From Humulus lupulus (taxonomy: Eukaryota > Streptophyta > Magnoliopsida > Rosales > Cannabaceae): a stretch of DNA of 64,000 bases. Each line of letters opens with the position of its first letter. The stretch's first letter is position 1. Under the pieces are notes generated by a model that worked only from the letters and a program-made list of their open reading frames with translations, was not told where the DNA came from and did no database searches. The DNA is taken from positions 21,173,107 to 21,237,106 of the forward strand of contig NC_084802.1 of assembly GCF_963169125.1 (NCBI RefSeq). Reading direction: 5' to 3'. Below are positions 34,421 to 45,891 of the stretch, one piece after another. A program made the translations under genes and the position numbers.

Positions 34421-35213
34421 TTCTGGTGTAATACATCTGAGTAGAGGCATGAAGTACCCTCTTCGGTAAAGAACACCATCGACCAGTATATACCTAGCAG
34501 CCTGTCTCTGAAGAGTTTTGGCTTTGTTTTTATCTGTTGGTAGTACACCATTCATGAGATACTCCAAGTACGGTGCCATCCATGTATCTTCTACTCGAAT
34601 TTCCATATTGGTTTCGTCTGCTCGTATGCTCGGCTCGCATAATCTCTCTACTGGCACTATATTTAAAGTGTCAGCGTCTTTCGCACTCGCGAGTTTGGTT
34701 AAAGCATCTGCGTATGAATTCTGATCTCGGGGAATTTGCTGGATGATATATTTCTCAAATTGCGCCAACAAATCTTTAGTTTTGTTTAAGTCGGCCACCA
34801 TTTTGAGGCCCCGTGCTTGATACTCCCCTAACACCTGATTCACTACCAGCTGTGAATCACTGTAAATATCAAGCACTTTTATACTCATGTCTTTGGCCAA
34901 CCTTAGCCCTGCGAGGAGTGCTTCATATTCAGCCTCATTGTTGATGCAGTGAAATCGAACCTAATAGTGTAGTGAAATCGATGCCCTTCTAGCGTTATCA
35001 ATATCACTCCTGCTCCTGCGTGAGATTCGTTGGACGATCCGTCCGTGAATAACTTCCACGAAGGAACTTCGACTCGGGGCTCAGGCGCACTAGGTTTTTC
35101 GCACTGCTCGTCGTCTGGGAGCTCAGTGAATTCAGCTATAAGGTCAGCCAAGACTTGTCCTTTTACTGCTACTCGCGGTGAATATGTGATATCGAACTGC
35201 CCGAGTTCGACTG
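34421..35213 (-). pseudogene. R2 second RNase H and linker
   Basis: The domain begins AVELGQFDITYSPRVAVKGQ just after a TAG stop. It continues through SWKLFTDGSSNESHAGAGVI, a one-base frameshift near 34945, then [32 protein letters not shown] and the linker RYILVDGVLYRRGYFMPLL. It is the Tat-type dual RNase H arrangement, as in R1. Confidence 0.88.
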
Positions 35214-36654
35214 CCTATTTTAATAAGTGCCCAGCCGCCTCTGGCTTTTGCAGAACTTGCCGAAGGGGCTGGTCAGTTAAGACTGTGATGGGATGGGCTT
35301 GGAAGTAAGGACGTAACTTCCTTGAGGCCAAGATTAAGCAATAGGCTAATCTTTTGATTGGAGGATACCTTAATTCGGCCCCAATTAACCTCTTGCTTAC
35401 ATAGTAAACCGCCTTTTGTACGTCTTCTTCCTCTCGTACTAGTACCGCACTAGCAGCAAATTCGGTGATCGCCAGGTAAATGAACAAAGTTTCTCCATCT
35501 ATGGGTTTTGATAAAACAGGAGGCTGTGCCATGTGGGCCTTTAAGGCTTGGAAAGCCTGTTCGCAGTCTCTTGTCCATTCGAACTTCTTGTTGCCTCTAA
35601 GTAGATTAAAGAAAGGGACGCATTTATCCGTTGACTTGGAAATGAATCTACTTAGTGCGACAATTATTCCAGTTAAACTTTGCACATCTTTGATTTTCAC
35701 CGGCGATTTCATGTCGATCAGGGCTTTGATCTTGTCGGAGTTGGCCTCGATTCCTCTTGAATTGACAATGAACCCCAAAAATTTCCCTGATCCTACTCCG
35801 AAGGAACATTTGAGAGGATTTAACTTCATCTGATATTTGTTCAAAACGTTGAAACACTCTTGTAAATCCTTTACATGTCCTTCTTCCTTTTTTGACTTTA
35901 CCAGCATGTCGTCCACGTACACCTCCATGTTTACTCTGATTAACTCCTTAAACATGTGGTTAACCAATCGCTGGTAAGTCGCACCAGCGTTTTTCAGTCC
36001 GAAGGGCATTACTTTATGACAGTATAACCCTGTATCGGTCCGAAAGCTAGTGTGATCCTTGTCAGGGGGATGCATACTCATCTGATTGTATCCTGAGTAT
36101 GCATCCATGAAAGAGAGGATCTCATGTCCTGCAGTTGCATCGACCAGCTGGTCGATCCTTGGGAGTGGGAAGCAATCTTTTGGGCAGGCTTTATTAAGGT
36201 CTGTGAAATCCACACAGGTTCGCCATTTGTCGTTAGGCTTGGGAACCAGTACTGGATTAGAGACCCACGATGGATAAAAAGCCACCTTGATGAACCCATT
36301 CTCCTTCAGTCTTTCAACTTCCTATTTTAAGGCTTTTGATCTATCCTTATCGAGCAACCTTCTTTTCTGTTTCACGGGTGGAAAACTCTTGTGAATGTTT
36401 AGGACATGGCTGATAACTGCAGGATCTATTCCAGCCATGTCTTTATGTGACCAGGCAAAAACTTCCTGGTTCTTTTGCAAAAATTCTACCAGTGCATGCT
36501 TCGTTATTGCTTCTAAATTTTTCCCGACCTTTATAACTCTGGTCGGGTCTTTTTCGTCAAGTTGGACCTCTTCCAGATCCTCGACGAGTCCAACATCTCC
36601 CTCAAAACCCCTAAAGCGAGGATCTAAATCCTTATCCTCACTTTGGGAAACACC
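35214..36654 (-). pseudogene. R2 reverse transcriptase
   Basis: Linker with NQEVFAWSHKDMAGIDPAVI, then FYPSWVSNPVLVPKPN, DLNKACPKDCFPLP, SFMDAYSGYNQMSMHPPDKD (motif A), MPFGLKNAGATYQRLVNHMF and the catalytic YVDDMLVKS (YVDD at 35919-35908). The thumb, the connection and the LTDQPLRQVLQKPEAAGHLL end follow. It is a long open frame broken only by TAG at 36324-36322 in the linker and TAG at 35216-35214 replacing the usual Trp. Two adjacent stops lie upstream at 36660-36655. Confidence 0.92.
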
Positions 36655-37124
36655 TTATTAGGTGACTCCATCACCGGATTGGGCTTGTGTATCAATAGCC
36701 ATCTGCAACCTATCTGGGGGAGTGCTCTTTGACATTCCCTTCTTCGCCTTTGTGACTGAGACGTTGTAGCACTCCCTTGCTTCCCTCTGATTTCCCAACA
36801 CGTGTCCTACCCCTGCGTCTGTCGTGAATTTCATGGCCAAGTGCCATACTGAGGTGACGGCCTGAAGGTCAACCAGTATGGGCCTTCCAATGACAGCATT
36901 GTACGCTGAAGGACAATCGACTACTATGAAAGTAGCGAGTAATGTCCTGGTAGCAGGCGTTGTACCTGCTGTTACTGGAAGTCTGATTGACCCTGCTGGG
37001 GTGAGTCCCTCACCGGAGAAGCCGTAAATCGTTTGGTTGCAGGGCTCCAAGTCCTTGACGAACAACTTCATGCGTTCCGGCGAAGATTTGTACAGGATGT
37101 TTACTAAACTTTCTGTATTAACTA
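36655..37124 (-). pseudogene. R2 protease, C-terminal part
   Basis: Protease domain after the T3 insertion: VNTESLVNILYKSSPERM, YGFSGEGLTPAGSIRLPVTA, VVDCPSAYNAVIGRPILVD. The usual Asp-x-Gly active site reads N-T-E, which suggests two G-to-A changes. The other half (VRFPYSDPLVVDVQIANMMV) lies at 39275-39433. The insertion falls a few codons before the active-site triplet. Confidence 0.85.
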
Positions 37125-39274
37125 TGTAACGACCCAAACTCACTAATAAGGCTTAAGGGCCTTGATTAGTGTGCCTGGAGGGCATAATGGGAATTAAGTG
37201 TGATTTTAATGATTAAGATGCATGATTATGATTTAAAGCATGTTATATGACTATGTGTATTATGTTATGTGATAATTATGTTATGTGAATTGTACCACGT
37301 GGGTGTGGTGATATCTATGTGATGCACGTGCCGATACGGTCCTAGAAAGCTAGATAATGGTAACTGGTGATTTGGTAACTTGTGTAACGTTTAGTAACCA
37401 TAGAGAGTAGCAGGTTTTGTTGGAGAAGTGGTAGAATTGTAATGTTAGTAAAAGGACAAGTGTGCTCTTGAGGTTTAGCTAGGAAGGGGTATTAGTGGAG
37501 GGATAAGGTGGTCTTTTGGTAGTGGTTAGGATAAGTTTCAGCTGAAGGAAAATGCAATCACGTATAACACTTTGGAAATTGATTTATGCTGAATTTTGAG
37601 ACCTAGAAATAGAGCAAAAGAAAAGTAGAAGAAGGAAGCTGAATTTGAGTTTTGGAAGGAGAATCAAGGGGTTTGAAGTAATCAAAATCAAGCCTAGGCC
37701 AAGATTACTCAGAGGTTAGGATTTATCAATGATTTGTTTAAGTTTCAAGTCTAGTTTTTAGAGGATAAGCATGAATTGAAACAAGTTAGTGGCTGGTTTT
37801 GCATGAATTCAGAGTTGGAATAATCAAAAGAGAAGGTGATTTGAAGCTAGAGTTGAGGAGAATTCAAGCTGGGTTCTTGACTGAGGTAAGAGTGTATCAT
37901 GTTTAATTTTCGTAACTGTTATGGTTTAAGAATCTAAAGGTCTGGTTTGCACTTTTCTCAAGCTTTGGTTCAAGGGTTTGAATCTTAAATTTAAGTATGA
38001 ATTCTGTGAGTGGTTGTGTAATTGAGCTAGATTATGATGTTTATAGGTTGTTGTATGATCTATTTGGGGTTTTGAATTGGTTTTGGGGCTTAGGTATGAG
38101 TTTGGGGTGATTTGGGTTCGGGAAAAACGCAGGGGAAAAAACCCAGATTTCTGGGCTCGCGAAGGAGCGCCGCGACGCGAGACTGTTTCTGGGCAGAGCA
38201 AGCTCTCTGACTTGTTAGGCACCGCGGCCCTATAGGGCAACGTCGCGGCGCTAGGCCAATTTCAGAACATGGGATTTTGCAATTTTGAGCCTTTGCTCCG
38301 GGGGTTCGGGAGATGTCTTCGGTGCATTGTTTTAGGGATTTGGGGGATTCCGAGAGTGTGGGATTGGTTCCGGGAAGTAGTTTTGGATTGATTAGTGACA
38401 AAGGATGTTTCATTTGTGTTGTGACTAGGTCTTTGGAGAGGCTCGGGGTAGAGGACCGTGCTCGCGGCTTTGAGGCATCGGAAACTAGTGAATTAAAAGG
38501 TAAGAGAACTGTACCCGGTTGTATGATTGTGATGGGACTAAGTGCTCCCGAGAATTGTATCGTGTCAATGTTGTTATCACGCCATGGGACATGTAAAAGC
38601 GGTCTAAGAGTGCCGTACATGGTTTTAGAGTACAGGACGCGGATTGGCCACTGGTAGCCAACGACAACGGGATAATGGAGGGAGCAGCCTGAGGGCGCTA
38701 GCCCTAGTTATCATTTGTGAACTGTATACGTTATGAATTGATATGCCTAGTATGTGGAATTCTTGATTATACTGATTGATGATATGGCTGAGTTTATGTG
38801 ATGCAATGTGAGATGTTGACTTGTTTGCTAATTGTTTATGCTCTGTTGTTGTTGTGTTTTCTTGCTGGGCCTTGGGTCACGGGTGCTACGTGGTGCAGGT
38901 AAAGGCAAGGGCAAGCTGGACCAAGCCTGAGGTGGAGAGCTCCGAGGTGGAATGTACATAGCCAGCGGTTTGACCGTCACAGTCGAGGAGTGGACCAGGG
39001 CAGGGATCACCTAACTGCTTGTTTTGCCTTAGTATGGCTGGTTGTTGTACATAAACCTTGTGTCTTTTGTAAACGGTCTTTGAACTTGATATTTTTGGGA
39101 TCCCATGTAACAGATGATGCTTTTTAATGAAAATGTGGCTTTTGAGACCAAAACGCTTTTAACCCTAGTTCCTTTATAGTTTCAATAACACGATTTTATT
39201 TAAATGACTTGATTAGCAAGTCTGGCACTTTATAAACACACAGTGTAACGGTCTTGGCTATCCAGGGCGTTACA
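37125..39274 (+). mobile_element. T3: solo LTR of the long-LTR gypsy family
   Basis: 2150 bp, TGTAACGACC...GGGCGTTACA, with a perfect TSD AACTA (37120-37124 and 39275-39279). It has the family GTGACTAGGT, GGTAAGAGAACTG (38499) and TTTTCTTGCTGGGCCTTGGG blocks. It lies inside the R2 protease. Open frames in it (38090-38657) are antisense or chance. Confidence 0.95.
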
Positions 39275-41743
39275 AACTAGCACTCTCTTCACCATCATAT
39301 TGGCAATTTGAACGTCCACGACCAGCGGATCGGAATATGGGAACCGAACATGCTGGGTGTCGCTATCAGAGAAGGTTATTTCACCATCCTCTGATCGAGC
39401 CTTCTTTGATGCCCTGTCCTCCACAGTCATCATCTCGATGTCTTGGTCATGACGTAGGGTCCGAGCATATCATTCCCTCACCTTTCCACTGCTTTATGCG
39501 AGGTGCGGGCCTCCACAGATGGTGAGTAAAGTGCCAGCTACGGGGTCAGGCTGCAAAGGAGGCGAGCGTTGGCGTGCGGGCGCATGCTCGTTGCCACCTG
39601 GAGCCTCTCGTTGGGAATTTCCCGAGGCCCGTACGTATCTTCTCAAGTATCCTTGTCTGATAAGGAACTCGATTTCATCCTTCAGCTGGTTGCATTCATT
39701 TGTATCATGTCCGTAGTCATTATGATAACGGCAGAACTTGGTAGTATCTCTCTTCGAAATATCTTTTTGAATGGGAGCGGGTTTTTATAAGGAACACTAG
39801 AACTTGGGGCCTGATACACCTCTCCCCAAGACTCAATAAGGGCAGTGTAGTTAGTGAACCGTGGTTCATAACGATTTCCCTTGGCGCGTTTATTCTCAGA
39901 GGTGGAAGGCTCATTATGCGGCCGTTTCCCCCCATTCTTGCCATTGCCATTATCGTTCCCGTTGCCTTTGCCGTTGCCGTTGGGTTTTGACCCATTGGTG
40001 GCTTTGGTGGGATCGGCAGTCCCCTTATCCTTGCCTGGGGGTTTTCCTTCACTGGCGATGGCATCTTCGAGCTTGATGTACCGATCAGCTCTATCAAAAA
40101 ATTCTTGAGTAGTCTTAACTCCATGCTTTCCGAGGCTACTCCACAAAGGCGTGCGATGCCTAACTACCGCAGTTAGGGCCATCATCTTGCCCCCATCACC
40201 CATTTTTTTGGCTCCAGCCGCTGCTTGCATGAAGCGCTGGACATAATCCTTCAGTGGCTCTCCTTCTTGCTGGCGTATCTCAACCAACTGATTCGCCTTA
40301 GTTGGGTGCACACAACCTGCATAGAATTGTTCGTAAAATTCTTTTATGAACATCTCCCAAGAAACAATACTTGCAGGAGGGAATTTGAAAAACCACTCCT
40401 GCGCAGCATTAGAAAGTGTTGCAAGAAAGATCCTGCACCGAGCGTCTTTGGACACTTTCTGAATGTCCATCTGTATCTCAAACTTGTTGACGTGAGATAC
40501 CGGGTCACCATACCCGTCAAAGTTTGGAAGCGTGGGCATCTTAAACTTGCTAGGAGTTTTTGCCATAGATTTCCTTTGAACGAATGGAGTGCCTCTTCTC
40601 CTGTTGTACTCGATATGAGACGTTCTTCCCCCGACTAGCTGTTGTACTGCCTGGTTCAGGGCATCTATTTGGGCTTGTACGGCTTCGGGAATCGCCAAGG
40701 CCTCTGGTGCTGGGGGGAACGTACTCGTCATGCCGTTCTTGGCGATCGTTGAGTACGTCTCTTAAATCCTCGTCTCTTCGCCGCTGCTCGCTTGCTCCGA
40801 ACCGGTTAAAGACGTTATTTTTCCTGGGTTGCCCCCCCAGCGTCACGTCTCTCGGGTTGGTCTTCCCTAGGTGGCGGGCTTCTGCCCCCACCTCTCTCTC
40901 CATTTCTTCGACCGACATTTCCTCTGCCTGAGTCGGCCTCATTGTAGCCATGCCCATCTCTGAACCTCGACTGGCTATGGTGGGATCGACTGTCCCCTCG
41001 GTTGCCTCCTCGGGCTAGAACTTCCCGAGCATTAAAGGGTGGCCTGCGTTGGTCTGTAGGTCCTCGTACATTATCATGCCGTGGGGGGCCCCGGACCGCA
41101 GAGCTTATCTCTGAGTTCCTTCTGTTGTTAGAAGGACGCTGCCCTCTACTCGGGGGGTTTGGCTCTTCGCCCCTATGGCGTCTAGGACTGCGGGGCTGTT
41201 GCCCGGCCCTATTCTGCCTTGGCTGCGGGGAATGTCACAACCAGCCTGGGATGGAGGCTATGCTTCAGGATCCCTTGGTGGGACATCCTCCTGAGGCATT
41301 GGTGGCTGCTCGGGCCTCTAGGGGCTCGAGGGCTGGATCGACGGGCTAGGATTGGGACCCCTTTGGGGTGACCCATTTGAAGGTTGATCAGGTTGTGAGG
41401 CAGGTGTAGCCTGATTCCTAGCCAATTGTAGGGCTGATTCGAGGGCTACCATGGCTTCCCTCTGACGGCGGTCCATCTCCGCCTGTCTCTCACTCAATTC
41501 CTGGCGCTGTCACTCAATTTCTTGTTGCTGCCGCACCATAACTTCAGCAGCACTTTCTTGGCTGGCCCTCAGATTGGCCAGTTCATCCTGCAATACCCCC
41601 AGGGTATTCCTCAGCATCTCAGAATCCAGTTCTTCCTCATCAAATTCCAAATGTGGCTCATCTTCGGTCACGTTTGGAGGAGGAGGCGGTTGAGATGGTG
41701 CAGCGCCGGTCGCCTGCCCAGTCTTCTTTGTTGTTTTCGCCAT
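39275..41743 (-). pseudogene. R2 gag and start of protease
   Basis: The first ATG is 41743, about 50 bases after the 5' LTR, beginning MAKTTKKTGQATGAAPSQPP. It is Glu/Gln-rich, then broken in 41500-40960. A coil-like segment (40957-40730) precedes the Gag core at 40731-39682: FKMPTLPNFDGYGDPVSHVN, AQEWFFKFPPASIVSW, and a Gly/Asn-rich low-complexity stretch near 40000. The knuckle C-x2-H-x4-H-x4-C is at 39733-39692 (YHNDYGHDTNEC). The frame then runs into the protease N-terminal part (39433-39275). Frameshifts near 40731 and 39760. Confidence 0.85.
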
Positions 41744-41769
41744 TTATGCTTCAACAATATCGTATCAAG

Positions 41770-41787
41770 CTCTCAATGAAAGCACCA
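41770..41787 (-). other. R2 primer-binding site
   Basis: On - the sequence TGGTGCTTTCATTGAGAG starts three bases after the 5' LTR, beginning with TGG as required for a tRNA 3' end. The tRNA was not identified. Confidence 0.7.
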
Positions 41788-41790
41788 GAA

Positions 41791-42391
41791 TGTTGACCCT
41801 AGTTTTGGTCAACTGACACGGAGTCAAAATGCTTGATGTGGACAGATATGTTGGAATGAATATAATGACAAAAACAGTAAATCACACAAGAATTTATAGT
41901 GGTTCGGCCCCAGAAACTGGTAATAACCTACGTCCACTTGAGCTATTATTTATATGAGATCTCAAAGGAGTGATCAAAGAACTAGGGTTCTATGAGTTTC
42001 ACCAACCTCTGAAGAATAAACAATATATCGTAATGTAATAGCTTTAATTCTCTCGTAAATCTATACTCTCAAGTAATCAAAAAGCCAAAAGTCCTTTCCT
42101 TGAATTATCTTTCTCTATTTATAGGCTCAAGGAGGATTACGTTATTACAGATATTCTCTCCTAATTAATCAGATCATCAGGAATTATTGGAGACAATCTC
42201 AGGATTGACTATGATCTTTACAAAATCATCTTGAAATATGCGGAGTGTACGACCATGCTGGTCGTAAGAAAAACTCAACCGTTATGCTTGCAATATCTTA
42301 CTGGTCGATACTCTAACAGAACTCTGCCAGGTGTCATTCACGTGTTAAGAAATCGCCTGCCACGTCATCCGTGCCTGTTTTTTGGATAACA
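41791..42391 (-). repeat. R2 5' LTR
   Basis: 601-bp partner of 28584-29184. TATAAATA at 42123-42116 and the GTGGACGTAGG...CCGAACCAC motif at 41939-41896 on -. Confidence 0.95.
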
Positions 42392-42507
42392 ATTATAAAA
42401 ATATAAAATTGAGTAAAATAATAGACTTTTATTATCATTTTAATTTATAGATAATTGACAAACAAAAATTTATTATCATTATTAATGTCCAAATATCAGA
42501 CTTTTTA

Positions 42508-42725
42508 TCGTGTCGTGCTTTCGGGCTAGTTTGTTCGCGCTTTCGTGTCGTGCCTTCAGGCTTGTCGTGCCGTGCCGTGCTCAGGCCCATGTCGTGTCGT
42601 GTCGTGCTCAGGCCCATGTTGTACCATGCCGTGCCAATTTTCAATTCGTGTCGTGCCTGGCCCAAGCCCATATTTTTTCGTATCGTGTCGTGCTCGTGCC
42701 TCCCGGGTTCGTGTCGTGCTAGAAA
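42508..42725. repeat. GTGTCGTGC subterminal repeats of the hAT-like element
   Basis: More than ten copies of TCGTGC/CGTGTCGTGC interspersed with CAGGCCCATG words, in the right arm of the hAT-like element. Confidence 0.8.
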
Positions 42726-42757
42726 GCCCGACCCGTATTTACAGCTCTAATTCCAAG

Positions 42758-43780
42758 GATATAAAAGGAATTAATAAACTATTTTTAATAGTAATAAGGT
42801 CAAAATGGTCATTAAAAAAAATCATTAAAAATGAAAATGACTTCTTGTGTCTTCTTAAAAAAGCTCAGATGTTTGAGAAAGATGGACTTGACTTTTACTT
42901 AAAGAGCTTTAGAAAGCTCAAAGTCAATTTATATTATACATCCAATCAGTTTAAAAGCCCCTTTTAAGGGATAAAATGCCCAAAGTAGGTTTGATAAGCT
43001 CTACCAATCAGAGCCATAGTAAACTAGTAACATAGTAGTAATTAGTTACTAACATTTTCAATAATATGACAGTAGTTGATTACTAAACCAGAAACTAGAA
43101 GAAAAAAATGTGACAAAAACCACCTAAGCAATAAAATAATCAATAATTAGGCACTAAAAAAAATGCTAAGCAAACTCAAACAACGTACAATAAAACTAAA
43201 AGCCGGCAAAACCAAGAAAATTAGAAACTGATTATTAAACTAGTAATACTAGTGACTAAATCATAAGGAAATCCAAGATTGAAAATCAAGTACAAATCCT
43301 TAATATCCATGCATGATTAAGTTATTAAAATGAAAATAATTAACAAAAAAAAAAGGACACATACAAAAAGAATTGTAGAAAATGGAAAAGCAACATCAAA
43401 AGAAGAAGAAAAAGAACGATGATGAATGAAGTAATAGGAAGAAGAATCGTGTCTTGATATCAAATCAAGCTTAGAATTAGGTAAGTAATGTCACGTATTC
43501 TGTGATTACATAGGTACACAGAGTTGTCATGACTAGGATTTTGAGGTGTGAAAATGAAACTAAAAAGAGTGGACACCATATAGTTGCTCCATAGGAGCTT
43601 ACCCTGTTAAGGGAGTGCGGTCTTAACAGCGATATCCTTAGGTATAGTAACACAAAGGGAAGTTGGTTATTATTGGTTTGTTGATAATCGTAGTGTTAGC
43701 CGTTGAGAGTTTAGCAGGTTTGCGAGAAGTACAAGTGTAGAAGCACCAAGCAATATTGTTCTCAACAAGGTGGGCCTGGG
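42758..43780. other. AT-rich stretch, possible L1 leader
   Basis: No gene recognised. The part from about 43480 may be the 5' untranslated region of the L1 element that follows; its 5' border could not be placed. Confidence 0.4.
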
Positions 43781-45200
43781 ATGGAGGAACTCAACATTAG
43801 TGAACAACTGGAAGAATCCCTCCATATATCCACGGATGAACTCACCTACGAACTTGAGCCACACGACTACAACTCAGAGGCACAAACAAGGAAAATTCTC
43901 TTAGGGAGAATCGTATCTAAAACAAGGATAGCAAAGGTCATAATAACTTCTTTAAGGATGGCATGGAGCAGTATAAAAGGATGGAAATGGCATTAATTAG
44001 ACAATGGCACACTGGAGTAAGTTTTAGAGGAGCGAAGATGCTGATAACATCCTGGAAAGACGACCATGGTTTATTAGTGGAGCCTTACTTGTCATCCTAC
44101 CATGGCCAAGGTGGATAGCTCATTTGGAGGTGTCTTTCGACAAAAACCCATTTGGGTGGATGTTCAAGAAATTCCTTCTGGGTTTTGGACAACAAACAAC
44201 CTAGAGAAAATAGCAGCTAAAGTAGCCCTGATATACAAAATCCCAGGGAACACTATAAATCGGTTTAACTTCGGTACATTGCGATTCAAAGCTACTGTAA
44301 ACATCCATGAACCTTTGTTTTCAGGTTTCTTCCTCAAAATAGAAGGGATAACGAACTTATGGCTGCAATACAACTATGAGAAGTTACCAAGGCTCTGTTT
44401 CAAATGCGGAGTGATTAGACATGAACATAAATTAAGTTCCAATGCACCCACATTTGTGAAGAGTGAGGAAGGAACCATTTTCTCGATGTATGGAAGCTGG
44501 TTTAAACTTGATGCACAGGAACAAACAACGTTTACAACTCCGTCACCAAAATGGTTTACAAAATGGATTATCATGAAGAAGGGAAATACTCCACAACAAG
44601 GGATGGGCCCTATGCGACGCAAGAGACTTGAGGAACTGCCAGATTCCTACTAACTCCGGGAAGAATCTTTCCAAACTCCTGCAAAACGGCGGAGAGTAGA
44701 AGAATATGCATTCAACCCGACAGTTCCTAAACAAACGGTTAGTAACTACATATTTATGGTGTACATGTCGTGTATAGGGGAACTACACCCTTTTTTTTGG
44801 GGGGGGGGGGGTGGACCAATTACCAGATAGACAAGCACGCGGTACGGTAGGCACTACTACGTCAGATATAACTGGCCCACTACCAGGCACTACAACCCAG
44901 CATGAAGGGACAAAACAACAAGAAGACATGGGGCAAGGATTGAGTTCATCCCAGAACCCCGACAAATCGGGAAACTGCTCTCAACAGGAAAGGAAAGAAG
45001 GTGAAAACCTTTCTCGACAAGTTATGGGGAGCGATTACTTCAAAGCTAATAGGGCTGGGAAATAGATCACGACAAGTCTATTTCCACCTGGTCCGACTTA
45101 GACTCAAGGAAATGAAGACAACCCTCCCAATCAAATCCTACAAGACTACTTTGGGCCCTAAGCCTAGAAAATTGAGTGGCCTTCCAAAGAGTGTTGGGCC
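43781..45200 (+). pseudogene. L1-type LINE ORF1 (DUF4283 / zinc knuckle)
   Basis: RNA-binding ORF1 protein of a plant L1. It begins MEELNISEQLEESLHISTDE at 43781 and shifts frame near 43995. From 44102 it reads the DUF4283-like part (GVFRQKPIWVDVQEIPSGFW) followed by the zinc knuckle region LPRLCFKCGVIRHEHK. The downstream tail is degenerate and includes a T8G13 run at 44790-44813. Confidence 0.8.
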
Positions 45201-45891
45201 CAGGCTTTTGATCTCATAAGGGGTTCCTTTACAATAGATAAATATCATAGGGAACCATCTATCTTTAACCCAATAACCTCTATTGAAGAGTTTAGAGCCC
45301 AAGACCAAGTGAATGCCCCAAGGAAAAGGAAAACCTCAGATGGGATTTTTCTTAATCCTAAACATACAACTTTCAACACCTCCCCATCGAAAATGTTTGA
45401 GAGAAAAATTCTACGACTTCTCCAAAGTTGGTAGTCAATTTGAAGATCCATGAAGCTGAGGATTTGGTATTCTCGCCAGGGTCAGATGACAAAGATAAAG
45501 CTATAACTAAATGTGGACGACCAAGAAAGGAAACACAAATTTCTAGAAAAGAGTAGTCAGGAAGGAAGAGAGGCAGACCACCCAAAAACGATACCAAATT
45601 GGGGCCGTACCAACAAAATAACCAGAGGAATGAAATCTCAAGAATCGCAAGCAAAGTTAAAAGCTACTAGAAAAACAACCTAATTGATGTCAAAATTGAT
45701 CTAAACAACCACTTCATCATGGTTCAAAAGAAAGCTTCGACAACACAAAGGTGCATCATTGAGGAAGTAGAATCCACAAGCAACAATGGTAACACAGAAA
45801 ATCAGAAACCAACTACAAAACCAGAGGAAAATGTCCAGGTTTTTCAGTATGGGGCTGTGGAGACTTGCCTAGAAAAGTCTCTGCGGAGATC

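Larger units (their letters stand above)
28584..42391 (-). mobile_element. R2: complete Tat-lineage Ty3/gypsy retrotransposon
   Basis: The 13.8-kb element is bounded by two 601-bp LTRs starting TGTTGACC and ending GGATAACA on the + strand. A perfect 5-bp TSD ATTAT flanks it (28579-28583 and 42392-42396). gag and pol run on the - strand, so the right LTR is the 5' LTR. Without the nested T3 it is about 11.65 kb. The primer site follows the 5' LTR and a polypurine tract precedes the 3' LTR. By eye the LTRs differ at some 20-odd positions, meaning an insertion that is not very recent. Gag-pol has several stops and frameshifts. Confidence 0.96.
28140..42749. mobile_element. hAT-like non-autonomous element split by R2
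   Basis: The outer ends are inverted repeats: TAAAGCTATAAATGTGGGT at 28140 and the complement of a terminus reading TAGAGCTGTAAATACGGGT at 42749. An 8-bp direct repeat ATTCCAAG flanks them (28132-28139 and 42750-42757), the TSD length of hAT elements. Without R2 and one copy of its TSD the element is about 800 bp. No transposase is present. The left arm has a CGGCGCATGGGCC repeat (28250-28282), the right arm a dense GTGTCGTGC repeat (42508-42725). It is the oldest layer of this nest. Confidence 0.85.

Noticed and set aside
35480..35833. Open frame on + opposite the R2 RT
   Set aside because: Shadow of the RT coding strand; no similarity of its own.
38313..38657. Open frame of about 114 codons in T3
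   Set aside because: Lies in an LTR, is not kept in T1, T2 or T4, and has no recognisable domain.
44790..44813. T8G13 homopolymer as a regulatory G-run
   Set aside because: Sits in a dead L1 ORF1 tail; most likely replication slippage or an assembly weakness.
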